In this document: piece by piece, positions 54,793 to 63,743 of the stretch | How positions within the stretch are numbered: position 1 is the stretch's first letter | Layout: every line of letters starts with the position of its first letter | NCBI RefSeq assembly: GCF_022436675.1 | Contig: NZ_JAKUJZ010000005.1 | Location: forward strand, 62,001 to 126,000 | DNA from: Rheinheimera hassiensis | GTDB lineage: Bacteria; Pseudomonadota; Gammaproteobacteria; Enterobacterales; Alteromonadaceae | Length of the DNA stretch: 64,000 nucleotides | Direction: 5' to 3' | Notes under the pieces: generated by a model | What the model was told of the DNA's origin: nothing | The model's input: only the letters and a program-made list of their open reading frames with translations | Database searches by the model: none | Made by a program: the position numbers and the translations under genes

Positions 54793-54811
54793 CACAGCCT
54801 TCTTGGCTGTG
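54793..54811 (-). promoter_or_regulatory. Hairpin in the 5' leader of the eCIS operon
   Basis: CACAGCC, a 5-base loop and GGCTGTG form a perfect 7-bp stem 28 bases before the first eCIS start codon. I see no clear sigma-70 promoter upstream. The structure could influence translation or processing, which is speculative. Confidence 0.35.
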
Positions 54812-55077
54812 AACGATACTTCAGATTAACAGTGAATACCGGAAGCGCTTTTAACTGCGCTTTTAGTCTCCAACAACAGTAAAAACAAATAACAAAAACA
54901 AACAGCGGGTTATTTATACAAGGAGAATTTACATAATGCGATTAAAGATAGTGATTGTTTAGCGCTTTGCAAACATATAATAAATTTATCAAATAAATTG
55001 ATATTTTCATTAGAAATACATTTAATATCTGCATTAGCTATATTAGGCCTGGCTGATGAATTACATAAGGTGATACA

Positions 55078-55125
55078 GTGAATTGCAGTGATTTTCGTTT
55101 AGATATTGGCAGATATTATTTATGA
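55078..55125 (+). other. Possible 15-residue leader peptide coupled to apbE
   Basis: A GTG preceded by AAGGTGAT opens 15 codons (VNCSDFRLDIGRYYL) whose stop TGA overlaps the apbE start ATG (ATGA). apbE itself has no clear ribosome site before 55122, so coupling is plausible. The 356-base gene-free stretch around it (54766-55121) is AT-rich. It also holds an isolated AAGGAG-ATG 8-codon frame at 54936-54962 and an inverted repeat TATCAA-N5-TTGATA at 54987-55003. Confidence 0.3.
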
Positions 55126-56120
55126 CTTTTTTAATGAAACCATGCCGCCAGCCCGCTCTGTTCTGTTTTGTTATTGCTGTGTTTTTGCTGCAGTTCACAG
55201 CCACTGCTAATGCCCAGTGGCAACAAAAATCGTTTCAGACACTGGGTACTCAGGCCTATATTGAGCTGTGGAGTGAAGACAGCAAACAAGCAGAACAGCT
55301 GATCAGTGAAGTGCAGGCCGAGTTTGAGCGGATAAACCAGCTGATGAGCCCTTACATTGCCAGCAGCGAACTCAGCCTGTTAAACCGCGAAGCAGCAAAA
55401 AAACCGGTGCAGGTATCTGCTGAGATGTATCAATTATTGCAGCGCGCCAGGCAAATTTCACAGCAAAGCAACGGTGCTTTTGATATTACCTTTGCTTCAG
55501 TCGGTTTTTACTACGATTACCGTAACCATAAAAAGCCTGACGCTACAGTGCTACAAAAAGCCAGACAATATGTTAATTATCAGAGCGTTGAACTACTAAA
55601 AAACAACACCGTCCGCTTTGCCCAGCCTGGCGTTAAAATTGATCTGGGCGGCATAGCCAAAGGTTATGCGGTTGAGCGCAGCATTGCCTTACTGGCACAG
55701 CATGGCATCAGCAATGCGTTGCTTACTGCCGGTGGTGATACCCGCCTGTTGGGCGATAAAAAAGGCAAACCCTGGCTGGTAGCCATTAAACACCCGCGCC
55801 AGGACGATAAATACGCCGCCCAGTTACCACTGGAAAACAGTGCTATCAGCACATCAGGCGATTACGAGCGTTACTTTATTGAAGATGGTGTGCGCTACCA
55901 TCATATTTTGGACCCTAAAACCGGCCAAAGTGCTACCGGCCTGCTTAGCGTAACAGTAACCGGTGCTGACACCACCCAAACCGATGCATTATCTACCACA
56001 TTATTTGTATTGGGATTAAAGCAGGGTATGGCACTGATTGAACAAATCGATGGTTATGACGCCATATTTATTACCGCAGAGCGGAAAATGCATTTTTCCA
56101 GCGGCCTGAGCCAACCCTGA
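55122..56120 (+). CDS. apbE: FAD:protein FMN transferase
   Basis: ApbE moves FMN from FAD onto a Thr of target flavoproteins in the periplasm. The 332-residue protein has a signal peptide (cleavage near TANA), then the family blocks FQTLGTQAYIELW, INQLMSPYIASSELSLLN, QSNGAFDITFASVG, VKIDLGGIAKGYAVERS, LTAGGDTRLLG and HHILDPKTGQSATG, and the metal-site region TQTDALSTTLFVLGLKQG. No lipobox is seen, unlike many ApbE proteins. ATG 55122 gives the full signal; an internal ATG at 55134 is an alternative. No obvious flavinylation target lies next to it. Confidence 0.92.
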   Translation: MTFLMKPCRQPALFCFVIAVFLLQFTATANAQWQQKSFQTLGTQAYIELWSEDSKQAEQLISEVQAEFERINQLMSPYIASSELSLLNREAAKKPVQVSAEMYQLLQRARQISQQSNGAFDITFASVGFYYDYRNHKKPDATVLQKARQYVNYQSVELLKNNTVRFAQPGVKIDLGGIAKGYAVERSIALLAQHGISNALLTAGGDTRLLGDKKGKPWLVAIKHPRQDDKYAAQLPLENSAISTSGDYERYFIEDGVRYHHILDPKTGQSATGLLSVTVTGADTTQTDALSTTLFVLGLKQGMALIEQIDGYDAIFITAERKMHFSSGLSQP

Positions 56121-56133
56121 GTTGCCTGCTGGT

Positions 56134-56940
56134 TTATTCTGTTGCAGGCAATAAAGAAGCGGGGTTGGGCAGTTTAATCTGATAACCGGACAGCGGATAA
56201 CGCTGCACAATAGCGGCCAGAGTGCCGTCTGCGTACAGTTTTTGCCAGGCCTGCGCTAATTGTTGTAACTGTATGCTGCTAATGGTGCGAAGGTTAAAGC
56301 CAAAATACACCATGCTCTGATGCACCTGAAACAGCGGTACGTAATCTGCCGTTGGTAAACCTGGCTGTACTTTCCAGTAATGGTAAGCCGCAATGTCTTC
56401 CAGCACACCGTGCACCCGGCCATTGAGTAATAATGCCTGCTTATCTTCGTTACCGCGGATAAACACAAAACGGGTGCGGTTTTTTGCATCATTTAAAATG
56501 CTGTCCAGCTTGTCACCGTAATAAGCCCCATTTAGCAGCGCGATAATGCCGGTGGTGCCGCTGTTTTGTAATTGCTCTACCGCAGTAAGGCCGGGGAAAG
56601 CACGCGGCAAACCTACCAGATAAATGGTTTCCTGCTGATGCGGGCCAATAAAAGCAAACTGTTTGCTGCGTTCAGCGTTATAGCTAAGGTGGCTTAACAC
56701 ATCCAGCTCGCCCTGCTCGATTAGCTTTAACGAACGCAGCCAGGGGCTGTGAATAAACTCAAGCTCGCAGCCCATCTCTTGCACCAACCGTTGCAGCAGC
56801 TCAACATTCATACCTCGCCAGCTGTCGCCGTGCTGCAAGATATAAGGTGCGAAGCTGGTTTCAATGCCCATACGTAAAGTACAGCTGTATACCGGCTGGC
56901 TAAGAATGCAGCTAACAATAAGCGCCAGAACCCCTTTCAT
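56134..56940 (-). CDS. Periplasmic solute-binding protein (family 3), orphan
   Basis: The protein of about 268 residues has a signal peptide (KGVLALIVSCILSQPVYS) followed by a bacterial SBP_3 fold: LRMGIETSFAPYILQHGD, WRGMNVELLQRLVQEMGCELEF, LIEQGELDVLSHLSY and the C-terminal AQAWQKLYADGTLAAIVQRY. It could bind amino acids, but no permease or ATPase gene is nearby. It may serve as a sensor-type or orphan binding protein. The ATG at 56940 follows AGGGTGCATA; an extension to 56973 is not supported. It converges on apbE with 13 bases between. Confidence 0.85.
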   Translation of the reverse strand: MKGVLALIVSCILSQPVYSCTLRMGIETSFAPYILQHGDSWRGMNVELLQRLVQEMGCELEFIHSPWLRSLKLIEQGELDVLSHLSYNAERSKQFAFIGPHQQETIYLVGLPRAFPGLTAVEQLQNSGTTGIIALLNGAYYGDKLDSILNDAKNRTRFVFIRGNEDKQALLLNGRVHGVLEDIAAYHYWKVQPGLPTADYVPLFQVHQSMVYFGFNLRTISSIQLQQLAQAWQKLYADGTLAAIVQRYPLSGYQIKLPNPASLLPATE

Positions 56941-57042
56941 TATGCACCCTGCAATAAAACGCACAGACATCAACTATAAGCCCGGCGAAGCCACTTTGCC
57001 TGCCGCCGTAAAAAAATACTACGGCAATCCGCTTTTAGGCAG

Positions 57043-58620
57043 CTAGACAATAGGCTCAAATGCAGTAAGGCGGTCAATACTGGCAGCATTACCTAAACCA
57101 TGAAACGGTGCTACTTCAGCCAGACGGTTTTGCTCACCGCTTAGTGCCAGATAGTTTAACAGCACTGTTTGCACCAGCAGGTTAACGTTGTTCGCCGCCA
57201 CTGATGAGCCGGTTTCTACCGAAGCATCCGGCCGCATAAAGCCAATTTGCTGATGCCTGGCTTGCTCGGCTGTACTACCGCCCAGTAAAGAGGGGCGGCC
57301 ATTGGGGCTGTATACCAGCATAAAAGAGGCAGCGGTGGAGGAATTATCACCTGTCCACTCGCCTTTACCCCGGCCTGCTTCTGAATCGTCAATACGGCCG
57401 TTGCTGTCTACCGAGCCATCGCTGTACACATAAATCATCAGCGGCTGGTTCACTCTTGCGGCATATTCTAGGCAGGCGCCAATACAGCGGCCGGCGCGTA
57501 AGTCACGCAGCTCACCGGTACCGCGCTCACCGGTGTGGTAGTCGTAACCACCAATGGTAATGGAACCCGCACCGGCAAAGCCATTTACCACCAGCTTCAT
57601 TACCGATGCTGTTTTACGAAACTCGGCATCGCTGTTAAATTCGTCCACGCTAAAAATGCCGGCCGCGCCGACAATATCCACATCAGCAGCCGGGTCCAGC
57701 GTGGCCGGGTTACCAAAGCGATCTGCCAGATCAGCACTTTTTACATAACCACAGCGGATCAGATCTTTAATCACTGCATCACGGCTGATATTGGTATTAA
57801 CCCGGCTTAGTTTGCTGTCGCTGATGCGTTGCACAGATTCCATCACCGCTACGGCGTCGTTCTGGTTTAACAAGCCAAACAAATCGCCGACATCAACCAG
57901 ACCGGTCACATCACTTGGCCGGTCAATTTTGGTCGGCCGCAGTTCGGCATTATAAAACTCCATTGGTGCCATAGAGTTAGCACCGGAATCTGAATTGCGC
58001 GACCCTACCAATGGCATTAATGAGCCGCTGGCACCGGCTTTGGCAATGGCGTACATCGGGTTGTGCGGGTTATTGCCGGTATCGTTTTCCGAGCGTGACG
58101 GTAACACAGCGCCATTGGTCATCGCCTGGGTAGCCAAACTGGTACGCTCTAAAATGCCGGCCAGCATTTGTGAATCGCTGTGAAACGCCAACCCCAGCTG
58201 ATTATTAACAAAGCCCCCGGCCGGGTTAGCAGCATTAACTGCTGTTGGCACCATATCCGGCGGCAGGCCCAGTTTGCTGTAGCCCTGCACCGATAAAAAA
58301 TCGAGCTGGCCACCCGCGCCGCCCACCAACACATTAGAACCGGCAATATTGGCACCACCGGCTAAATCGAAACAGATAAACGGAATTTTACCCGCGCCTT
58401 GCACATTAATACCGCACAGCTGTTTTAGCGCTTCTAAATCAGGTGATAACTGCGCCTGTGCTTTACCGGGGTTAGCAAACATGCCAAATACCGAGCCAGT
58501 GGTTAGCACTGCAGCGCCGTAACTTAAACCACAGGCGATAAAGTCGCGTCGGCTTACCGGTTTACTGTGGCAGGCATGCAGCAACGGGCTGTCGGGGTGC
58601 AAAGGTTTTGCTCTTTTCAT
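57043..58620 (-). CDS. Tat-exported DUF1501-like protein, last gene of the envelope/haem operon
   Basis: The 525-residue protein has a twin-arginine signal (KPVSRRDFIACGLSYGAAVL) and then a region typical of DUF1501-like proteins, such as IPFICFDLAGGANIAGSN, HNPMYAIAKAGASG, TIGGYDYHTGERGTGELRD and QPLMIYVYSDGSVDSNG, with a C-terminal VQTVLLNYLALSG. DUF1501 proteins belong to the alkaline phosphatase/sulphatase-like superfamily and are often paired with c-type cytochrome-domain proteins in Planctomycetes. The pairing here with two CxxCH proteins repeats that theme. The function is unknown; GspF annotations given to homologues are unlikely, as no GspF fold is seen. Confidence 0.7.
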   Translation of the reverse strand: MKRAKPLHPDSPLLHACHSKPVSRRDFIACGLSYGAAVLTTGSVFGMFANPGKAQAQLSPDLEALKQLCGINVQGAGKIPFICFDLAGGANIAGSNVLVGGAGGQLDFLSVQGYSKLGLPPDMVPTAVNAANPAGGFVNNQLGLAFHSDSQMLAGILERTSLATQAMTNGAVLPSRSENDTGNNPHNPMYAIAKAGASGSLMPLVGSRNSDSGANSMAPMEFYNAELRPTKIDRPSDVTGLVDVGDLFGLLNQNDAVAVMESVQRISDSKLSRVNTNISRDAVIKDLIRCGYVKSADLADRFGNPATLDPAADVDIVGAAGIFSVDEFNSDAEFRKTASVMKLVVNGFAGAGSITIGGYDYHTGERGTGELRDLRAGRCIGACLEYAARVNQPLMIYVYSDGSVDSNGRIDDSEAGRGKGEWTGDNSSTAASFMLVYSPNGRPSLLGGSTAEQARHQQIGFMRPDASVETGSSVAANNVNLLVQTVLLNYLALSGEQNRLAEVAPFHGLGNAASIDRLTAFEPIV

Positions 58621-58630
58621 CTTTTATCTC

Positions 58631-61057
58631 CTACTGCACCAGCAGTTCTGCACTGGCCAGTACCGCAGTACAGGCCGCTTTGGCAATGGTAAGGCTGCGG
58701 TCACTGCTACAAGCGCCGCTGCAGGTGCTTAAGCGGGTGATCAGCGCATCCAGTTCAGCTTCAACATCGGCCGGCGATGCTGAGCTTGCCGGTGACAACG
58801 GCATTAACCGGTTAAGTAGCGGCTGCACAACCAACGGCCGGTTAGCCTGGCTGTAGGTGATAGCCGGGCTGGCACTAAAATCTGCCGCCGGGAACCAGCT
58901 TTGGCGCAAACTGGTATCTTCAATAGCGGCATTACAGTAAGCGATAGCTAACTGCGTGATCGCCATCTGCTGCGCCGAGACAAAGGTATCGATAGCCTCA
59001 GCTGCCGGTAACTGCCGCTGTATGGTCTGGTAAATGTCTGCTACCGCGCTTTGTTCTTGTGCTACGCCGGTCAGCGCGCTCATACTGGCATGAATTTCTG
59101 CAAAGGTTCTCAGGCCAATATCACTACTCTCTCTGGTGCTGGCGGTAATCTGTTGCACCGGCACACTGATGCCGGTGCGCACATTTTCCAGCTCGCCAAT
59201 ACGGCCGAACGATAAAAAGAACTCGTCGCTGGCCGCGCCTTGCTCAGCAGCAATAATAGTGCCCTGCGCCGACAACTCGGCCCCTTCTGACAGTGCCGTG
59301 CCGGATGCCAGGTTAAAACGTTGTTTTAGCCAGCTCTGGCCGGTTACCGCTTCTTGACCGTTAATGCCTATCGCCATGCCGCTAATCGTCAGTGCCTGTG
59401 GCAGGCTGCGCCCCTCCAGATTTACCAGATAAGGCGAGTTAAACAGATAAGAGTAATTATCAAACTGGGCTACCTCAAACACAATATAACTGTCGGGCAG
59501 GTTAATCAGCTCGCCAACGCCAAATAACAGGTAAAACTTCTGCCCGACACCAACAGTATAGTTTTGCTGAATTTGCGCCGCAGTTAAGGCTTTATTGTGA
59601 ATAGCCAGCAAGCGCATGGTGCCCTGCCACTGGCGGTTGCCGTTGGCCTCGTTACCGACAATCAGCGCGTAGCTGTCGTCCCAGTTACGGATAGCCTCTG
59701 CGGTGTCGCGCACTGCGCTGTCCTGGCCGTTAATATAAATACGCCGGCCGTTTACCGGGTCTTGTGTCAGCACCACATGTTGCAATGTGGCCTGCAGCAG
59801 TTGATCGGCATCGGCTGTGCTTAATGCCGGCAAACCGGCAAAATCCGTGGCGGCTGAGCGCAGTAAAAAGTTGTAGTTGTACTGTGTCTGGCCCAGCGTA
59901 AAGTTGCGTTCGGTGCTGCTGCCAGCATAGCTGACAATAGCGGCAGGGCCTTGCTGCGTCACATTAGCCGGCACTACCCAGGCCTCTACCGTCATTTCAC
60001 CGGTGGCGCTGATAAGCCGGGCCAGTTTGTTGCTATTTTGCGTGCTGGCCTGCGCCCGGCCGCTGTTAATCTGAATACCCCAGCCGGTTACCCAGCCAAT
60101 ATCACCCTGCAGGCTAAGGTTTGCCGCAGGCTCTACGCCCGAGGTGTCGTAGGCAATAGCGCCACTGCCAGCTTTAAACTGATAAAACGCAATCTGGTTA
60201 GCTTCAAAGCGGCCACCACTGGAGGCCACCACACCATCGTCCAGCCGTAAGGCCTTAGACGGCACCAGTGCCGGGTCCAGCTCGCTTAGCTCAACACTGT
60301 CGGCTATCTGGCGCACCGCAGCCAGCATAGTGGCCGCGTCATCATCACAGGTTGACCAGCAGTTATGAAACTCACCGGCCAGCCGGGCGACAAAGCGCGA
60401 CAGTTCTGGGCTGTCGAGGTTAATCAGCTTACGGCTGGCCTGATAGGCCGCGGCCAGATCGCTGTCGGCAAAAAAGGGCGACTGGGTTTGTGCTGCATCC
60501 GGCGCATGGCAGTTTACACAGTGCTGGCGCAGCAGCGGATAAACCGAACCGCCAAACAAAGTAGCATCATCCGGCAAGGCTTTGCTGGCACCGGGCTCGC
60601 GCACCGGCGGCGCAACCAGGGTTACTGTAGCGCTTTGCGTGTCGGTGCTGTTAGCCCAGTTACGCACCCACTGCGCCATAGTGTCGGCACAGGCACTGTC
60701 GCTGGCCTGCCAGCAATTATGGCCACCGGCCAGTTTAGTTACCAGCAGCGATTGCGCCGGATCGGCCAGATTAACCAGCGGGGTGGCAGCAGCATAGGCC
60801 AGGTTAATATCGTCGTTACGGGCAAAAAATGGCGCGGTATTACCGGCAACATGACAGGCACCGCAGCGGTTACCGGCGGCGATATTATCCCACAGCGTAA
60901 GTTTAAACAGCTGGATATCAGCCGTTTGCGGTGCAGGCCCGGTGTAATTAACATTGTCTTCCTGTACCGGTGGTGGCGGGTTTTGCTCTACTTCTGCCCC
61001 ACCGCAACCGGCTAACAACAGGCTTAACGCCAGTAATGGGAGTAAAAATAACTTCAT
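58631..61057 (-). CDS. Lipoprotein with two CxxCH domains and a LamG-like domain
   Basis: The 808-residue protein has a lipoprotein signal (LLLAGC with Cys18). Two related haem-binding modules follow: CGACH at 65-69 with downstream GGHNCW, and CVNCH at 180-184 with EFHNCW. A LamG/concanavalin-like domain covers about residues 290-510 (GEMTVEAWVVPAN, GRRIYINGQDSAVRD, LLAIHNKALTAAQIQQNY). The C-terminal 290 residues are mostly helical and unassigned. It should be a haem protein on the outer-membrane or inner-membrane surface. The preceding cytochrome-motif gene ends 4 bases upstream, so they are one operon. Confidence 0.8.
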   Translation of the reverse strand: MKLFLLPLLALSLLLAGCGGAEVEQNPPPPVQEDNVNYTGPAPQTADIQLFKLTLWDNIAAGNRCGACHVAGNTAPFFARNDDINLAYAAATPLVNLADPAQSLLVTKLAGGHNCWQASDSACADTMAQWVRNWANSTDTQSATVTLVAPPVREPGASKALPDDATLFGGSVYPLLRQHCVNCHAPDAAQTQSPFFADSDLAAAYQASRKLINLDSPELSRFVARLAGEFHNCWSTCDDDAATMLAAVRQIADSVELSELDPALVPSKALRLDDGVVASSGGRFEANQIAFYQFKAGSGAIAYDTSGVEPAANLSLQGDIGWVTGWGIQINSGRAQASTQNSNKLARLISATGEMTVEAWVVPANVTQQGPAAIVSYAGSSTERNFTLGQTQYNYNFLLRSAATDFAGLPALSTADADQLLQATLQHVVLTQDPVNGRRIYINGQDSAVRDTAEAIRNWDDSYALIVGNEANGNRQWQGTMRLLAIHNKALTAAQIQQNYTVGVGQKFYLLFGVGELINLPDSYIVFEVAQFDNYSYLFNSPYLVNLEGRSLPQALTISGMAIGINGQEAVTGQSWLKQRFNLASGTALSEGAELSAQGTIIAAEQGAASDEFFLSFGRIGELENVRTGISVPVQQITASTRESSDIGLRTFAEIHASMSALTGVAQEQSAVADIYQTIQRQLPAAEAIDTFVSAQQMAITQLAIAYCNAAIEDTSLRQSWFPAADFSASPAITYSQANRPLVVQPLLNRLMPLSPASSASPADVEAELDALITRLSTCSGACSSDRSLTIAKAACTAVLASAELLVQ

Positions 61058-61060
61058 CGG

Positions 61061-62257
61061 TTAGTCTCCCATACAATAAGTAGCGGTGTCGGCAAACACC
61101 TGTTTCAGGCGGTAACCGCCACTGCGAAAACTGTCGGTAATGCTGTGCAGTGCAGTCACATCACTGAGGTTTTCCGGCTCGCGCAGGCACACGGTACGAA
61201 ATACCTTTTTTACCTGGCACTGAGCAAAAGCAGCGCTGTTGGCCAGCTCCTGACCCAGGCTTCTGGCGCCGTTACCTTCACCCGGCAGGCTGTTATCCCA
61301 GCCCAGCGCCTGGTTTTGCCCTTCGCGCCAGTAGTTAGTCCAGCTGTCATCCGGCGTGCGAAAGCCATAGGGAAAGGTACCGGCATTGATATGGTATTTG
61401 TTTTGAACCCGGCTTTGTGTGCTTTCATTTTGCGTGCCGCTTTGCTGATAAAAAACCCGGCCATTGCTGCCGCTTTCATCAGTAAACTGATAATCGTAAT
61501 AGGCAAAGGCCTGTGCCAGTGGATCCATGCCAGCGTGGCAACCTACACAGCGGTTGTTAAAAATACGGCTGTCGCCACCTGGGCTGCGGCTGACATCCTG
61601 CCGGATGCGGTCGGTTGGCATGGCGATATCCTGCAGCGGCTCTAAGTCGGTGCACAGTTGGCTCATCAGCGTAAAACGGAACATCGCGCGGTTAGTACCC
61701 AGATAAAAAAACGCTTTGGCGGCGGCACGGCTGGTCATAACCCCCGCGGCTGCATCTGCCGGAATACCGTTTAACGTGCTTTGCGCCCTGGGCTGCAAGT
61801 GCTGGGCTAAATCGACGGCTTCGCGCTCCAGCGCCAGATAATGTTCATTATTGTTACTTTGATACGGCGGTAAACCCAGGCTGTCGGCACCGACATATAA
61901 AATGTCGGTTTGCAGCAACTGGCGAAAATCTACATCATCTCGCACCAGACCGATCACGGTGGCGCTGTAATCGTTCAGCGGTTCAAACACGTCCAGCTCG
62001 CGGTTGGTTGCTGCTGAGGCAAACAACTTCAGCGTTGTGCGGTAAAAATCCGGGTGCTGCATGGCCAGCTCCGCAGCTGCAGTGGCGTTACCGCCATCAA
62101 TCAACGCCTGCATCTGGCTTAAAGTGGCCGCATCTGCCGGTATACCGGCAATACGGTCATGTAGCCTTTTTGCCTGCTCCAGTGAACCGGCCTGCGTCAT
62201 TGCAGCAAAGAGCAAACTGCCGAACACCATTACTCTGACATAGCATAGATAACGCAT
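61061..62257 (-). CDS. Exported CxxCH (c-type haem) protein
   Basis: The protein of 398 residues has a signal peptide (VFGSLLFAAMTQAGS) and one haem-binding motif, CVGCH at 237-241, in RIFNNRCVGCHAGMDPLAQAFAYYD. The latter resembles the cytochrome end of DUF1588-type proteins. Other blocks are MSQLCTDLEPLQDI and a late VCLREPENLSDV. The perfect ribosome site GGAGGTGA precedes the ATG at 62257; the frame extends to 62308 but the extension lacks such a site. Function is unknown, but electron transfer or peroxidase-like sensing are possible. Confidence 0.75.
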   Translation of the reverse strand: MRYLCYVRVMVFGSLLFAAMTQAGSLEQAKRLHDRIAGIPADAATLSQMQALIDGGNATAAAELAMQHPDFYRTTLKLFASAATNRELDVFEPLNDYSATVIGLVRDDVDFRQLLQTDILYVGADSLGLPPYQSNNNEHYLALEREAVDLAQHLQPRAQSTLNGIPADAAAGVMTSRAAAKAFFYLGTNRAMFRFTLMSQLCTDLEPLQDIAMPTDRIRQDVSRSPGGDSRIFNNRCVGCHAGMDPLAQAFAYYDYQFTDESGSNGRVFYQQSGTQNESTQSRVQNKYHINAGTFPYGFRTPDDSWTNYWREGQNQALGWDNSLPGEGNGARSLGQELANSAAFAQCQVKKVFRTVCLREPENLSDVTALHSITDSFRSGGYRLKQVFADTATYCMGD

Positions 62258-62280
62258 TTTTATCACCTCCGGCTGTGTTA

Positions 62281-63225
62281 TCAGCCCGGTAAAAATTCTA
62301 CTGTCCACTGCGAACGGGTTAAAGCTACAGCTTCAGCACCAAAATTAACGGAACCTAATCTCAGCACCAACTGCCGCTCCAGTTTGCTGTCGTTCAGCTC
62401 ACTTTGCACTATGGTCACTTCTGCCAGGCTACCGTCTGGCTTAATCACCAGCTCAAACACCACCTTGCCTTTTAGCAAAGGGTTAGCACGTAAAGCACGG
62501 CTGTACAGCGTGTACAGGCTGCTTTTATTCGCCTCCAGCACCCGGCGGATAGCGGCTTCTGAACGGCCCTGCCCGGCGCTGTTAGCGCTGGCATTGGCAT
62601 TGCTGCGATTTTGCTGCTCAGCGCTGCCGGTGGCCGACAAACCCTTTAGTTCAGCTTCGGCCAACGCGGTAGTGCCGGTATCGGCCAGTTCAGAACGTGC
62701 TATATCGCCAGCCACCGCAGCAGCCTGCGCCGCAGCAAATTGTTTACTGGCGTCATTACGCAGTAGCTTACGATCTACCTGGGTAGCTTGTTGTTCACCG
62801 CTGCTTTTTACCTGTGGTGCGGTATTGTTCAGCTGAAAGCTTTGCCGCAGCTGTGCCAAATCATCTTTCATCGCCAGCAAACCGGCCTGTTGCGCCTGTT
62901 CACGCGCCCGTTGTGGGTCTGGCTTTACCGGTTCCGCGGCGGCAGGCACAGGTTCGGTTACCGCAACTGGCTCGGGTTTTGGCTGCGGCAAAGGTTCCTG
63001 TACCGGTGGCGGTTCTGGTGGCGGTGGGGCTTTGCGCTCTTCCAGCACAACCCGCGCCAGCTGCGGTGGTAATTGCTCCTGCACTTGCCGGCTACGCTCC
63101 GGCACTGTCAGCGCGGGTATCAGTACCGCAAATATCAGCCATAGCGCAAAACCCAGCCATAACAGCCGGTAAAAGCGCTTGTCTTCAAATTGCCAACTGC
63201 TGTCAGTCAGGATCGCTGCTGTCAT
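62281..63225 (-). CDS. AgmX/TonB-like energy-transducing protein
   Basis: The 314-residue protein has one N-terminal membrane anchor (LLWLGFALWLIFAVLIPAL), a Pro/Glu-rich periplasmic spacer (PPPPEPPPVQEPLPQPK), a coiled-coil region and a C-terminal AgmX/PglI-type domain (IRRVLEANKSSLYTLYSRAL, GKVVFELVIKPDGSLAEVTI). It resembles TonB/TolA-type proteins that relay proton motive force from ExbB/ExbD motors. The start overlaps the ExbD stop (ATGA), so it is translated with its presumed motor partner. Confidence 0.85.
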   Translation of the reverse strand: MTAAILTDSSWQFEDKRFYRLLWLGFALWLIFAVLIPALTVPERSRQVQEQLPPQLARVVLEERKAPPPPEPPPVQEPLPQPKPEPVAVTEPVPAAAEPVKPDPQRAREQAQQAGLLAMKDDLAQLRQSFQLNNTAPQVKSSGEQQATQVDRKLLRNDASKQFAAAQAAAVAGDIARSELADTGTTALAEAELKGLSATGSAEQQNRSNANASANSAGQGRSEAAIRRVLEANKSSLYTLYSRALRANPLLKGKVVFELVIKPDGSLAEVTIVQSELNDSKLERQLVLRLGSVNFGAEAVALTRSQWTVEFLPG

Positions 63226-63743
63226 GGCGCCTCCACAGCCGGTGCTATTGCTTCTACCGCCAGCGATAAATCGCGATATTCGGTAGCGGCACAAATGGCC
63301 ATTAACCGACGCAGCAGCGCATAAGGCGTAGCAGCATCACCCAGTATCGTCAGCGCCCGGCCAACCGGCTGTTGCTCTGGCGCTAAAGGCCCGGCCCGGT
63401 TGGCCAGATAATTCAGCTCAGCAGTTAACGCCTCAGTAAGCTCAGGCAGCCAGTTGTTGCTGTCTTGCTGCCAATCGCCCTGCCACACCGGTTTACCCTG
63501 CACCAGCACACCGTTGGTGGTAATGGTTAACATCACTTTTTCGCTGGGTAACTGCTCAGATACTGAACGCGGTAAGTTGATCTCTTTATTGCTTTGCAGT
63601 ACTTTAACTTCAGACTGGTTCACCATTAAAAAGAATACCAGTATGGTGAAAATATCCATCAGCGCGACCAGGTTCAGTTTACCAGCCTGCGCCAAACGTT
63701 GGTTCTGCCGCTCTAAGCGTTTGGCGCGAAATGACATTTTCAT
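63222..63743 (-). CDS. ExbD/TolR-family motor protein
   Basis: The 173-residue protein has a basic cytoplasmic start (RAKRLERQNQR), one membrane helix with the conserved Asp (NLVALMDIFTILVFFLMVN) and a periplasmic domain including VMLTITTNGVLVQGKPVW. This Asp is the proton-conducting residue in ExbD and TolR. It overlaps both flanking genes by four bases, including a second ExbD/TolR-like gene. Confidence 0.88.
   Translation of the reverse strand: MKMSFRAKRLERQNQRLAQAGKLNLVALMDIFTILVFFLMVNQSEVKVLQSNKEINLPRSVSEQLPSEKVMLTITTNGVLVQGKPVWQGDWQQDSNNWLPELTEALTAELNYLANRAGPLAPEQQPVGRALTILGDAATPYALLRRLMAICAATEYRDLSLAVEAIAPAVEAP

Noticed and set aside
60365-61015. 216-codon plus-strand frame opposite the LamG lipoprotein
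   Set aside because: It mirrors the coding strand of a well-supported lipoprotein with two CxxCH motifs; no ribosome site or recognisable domain.
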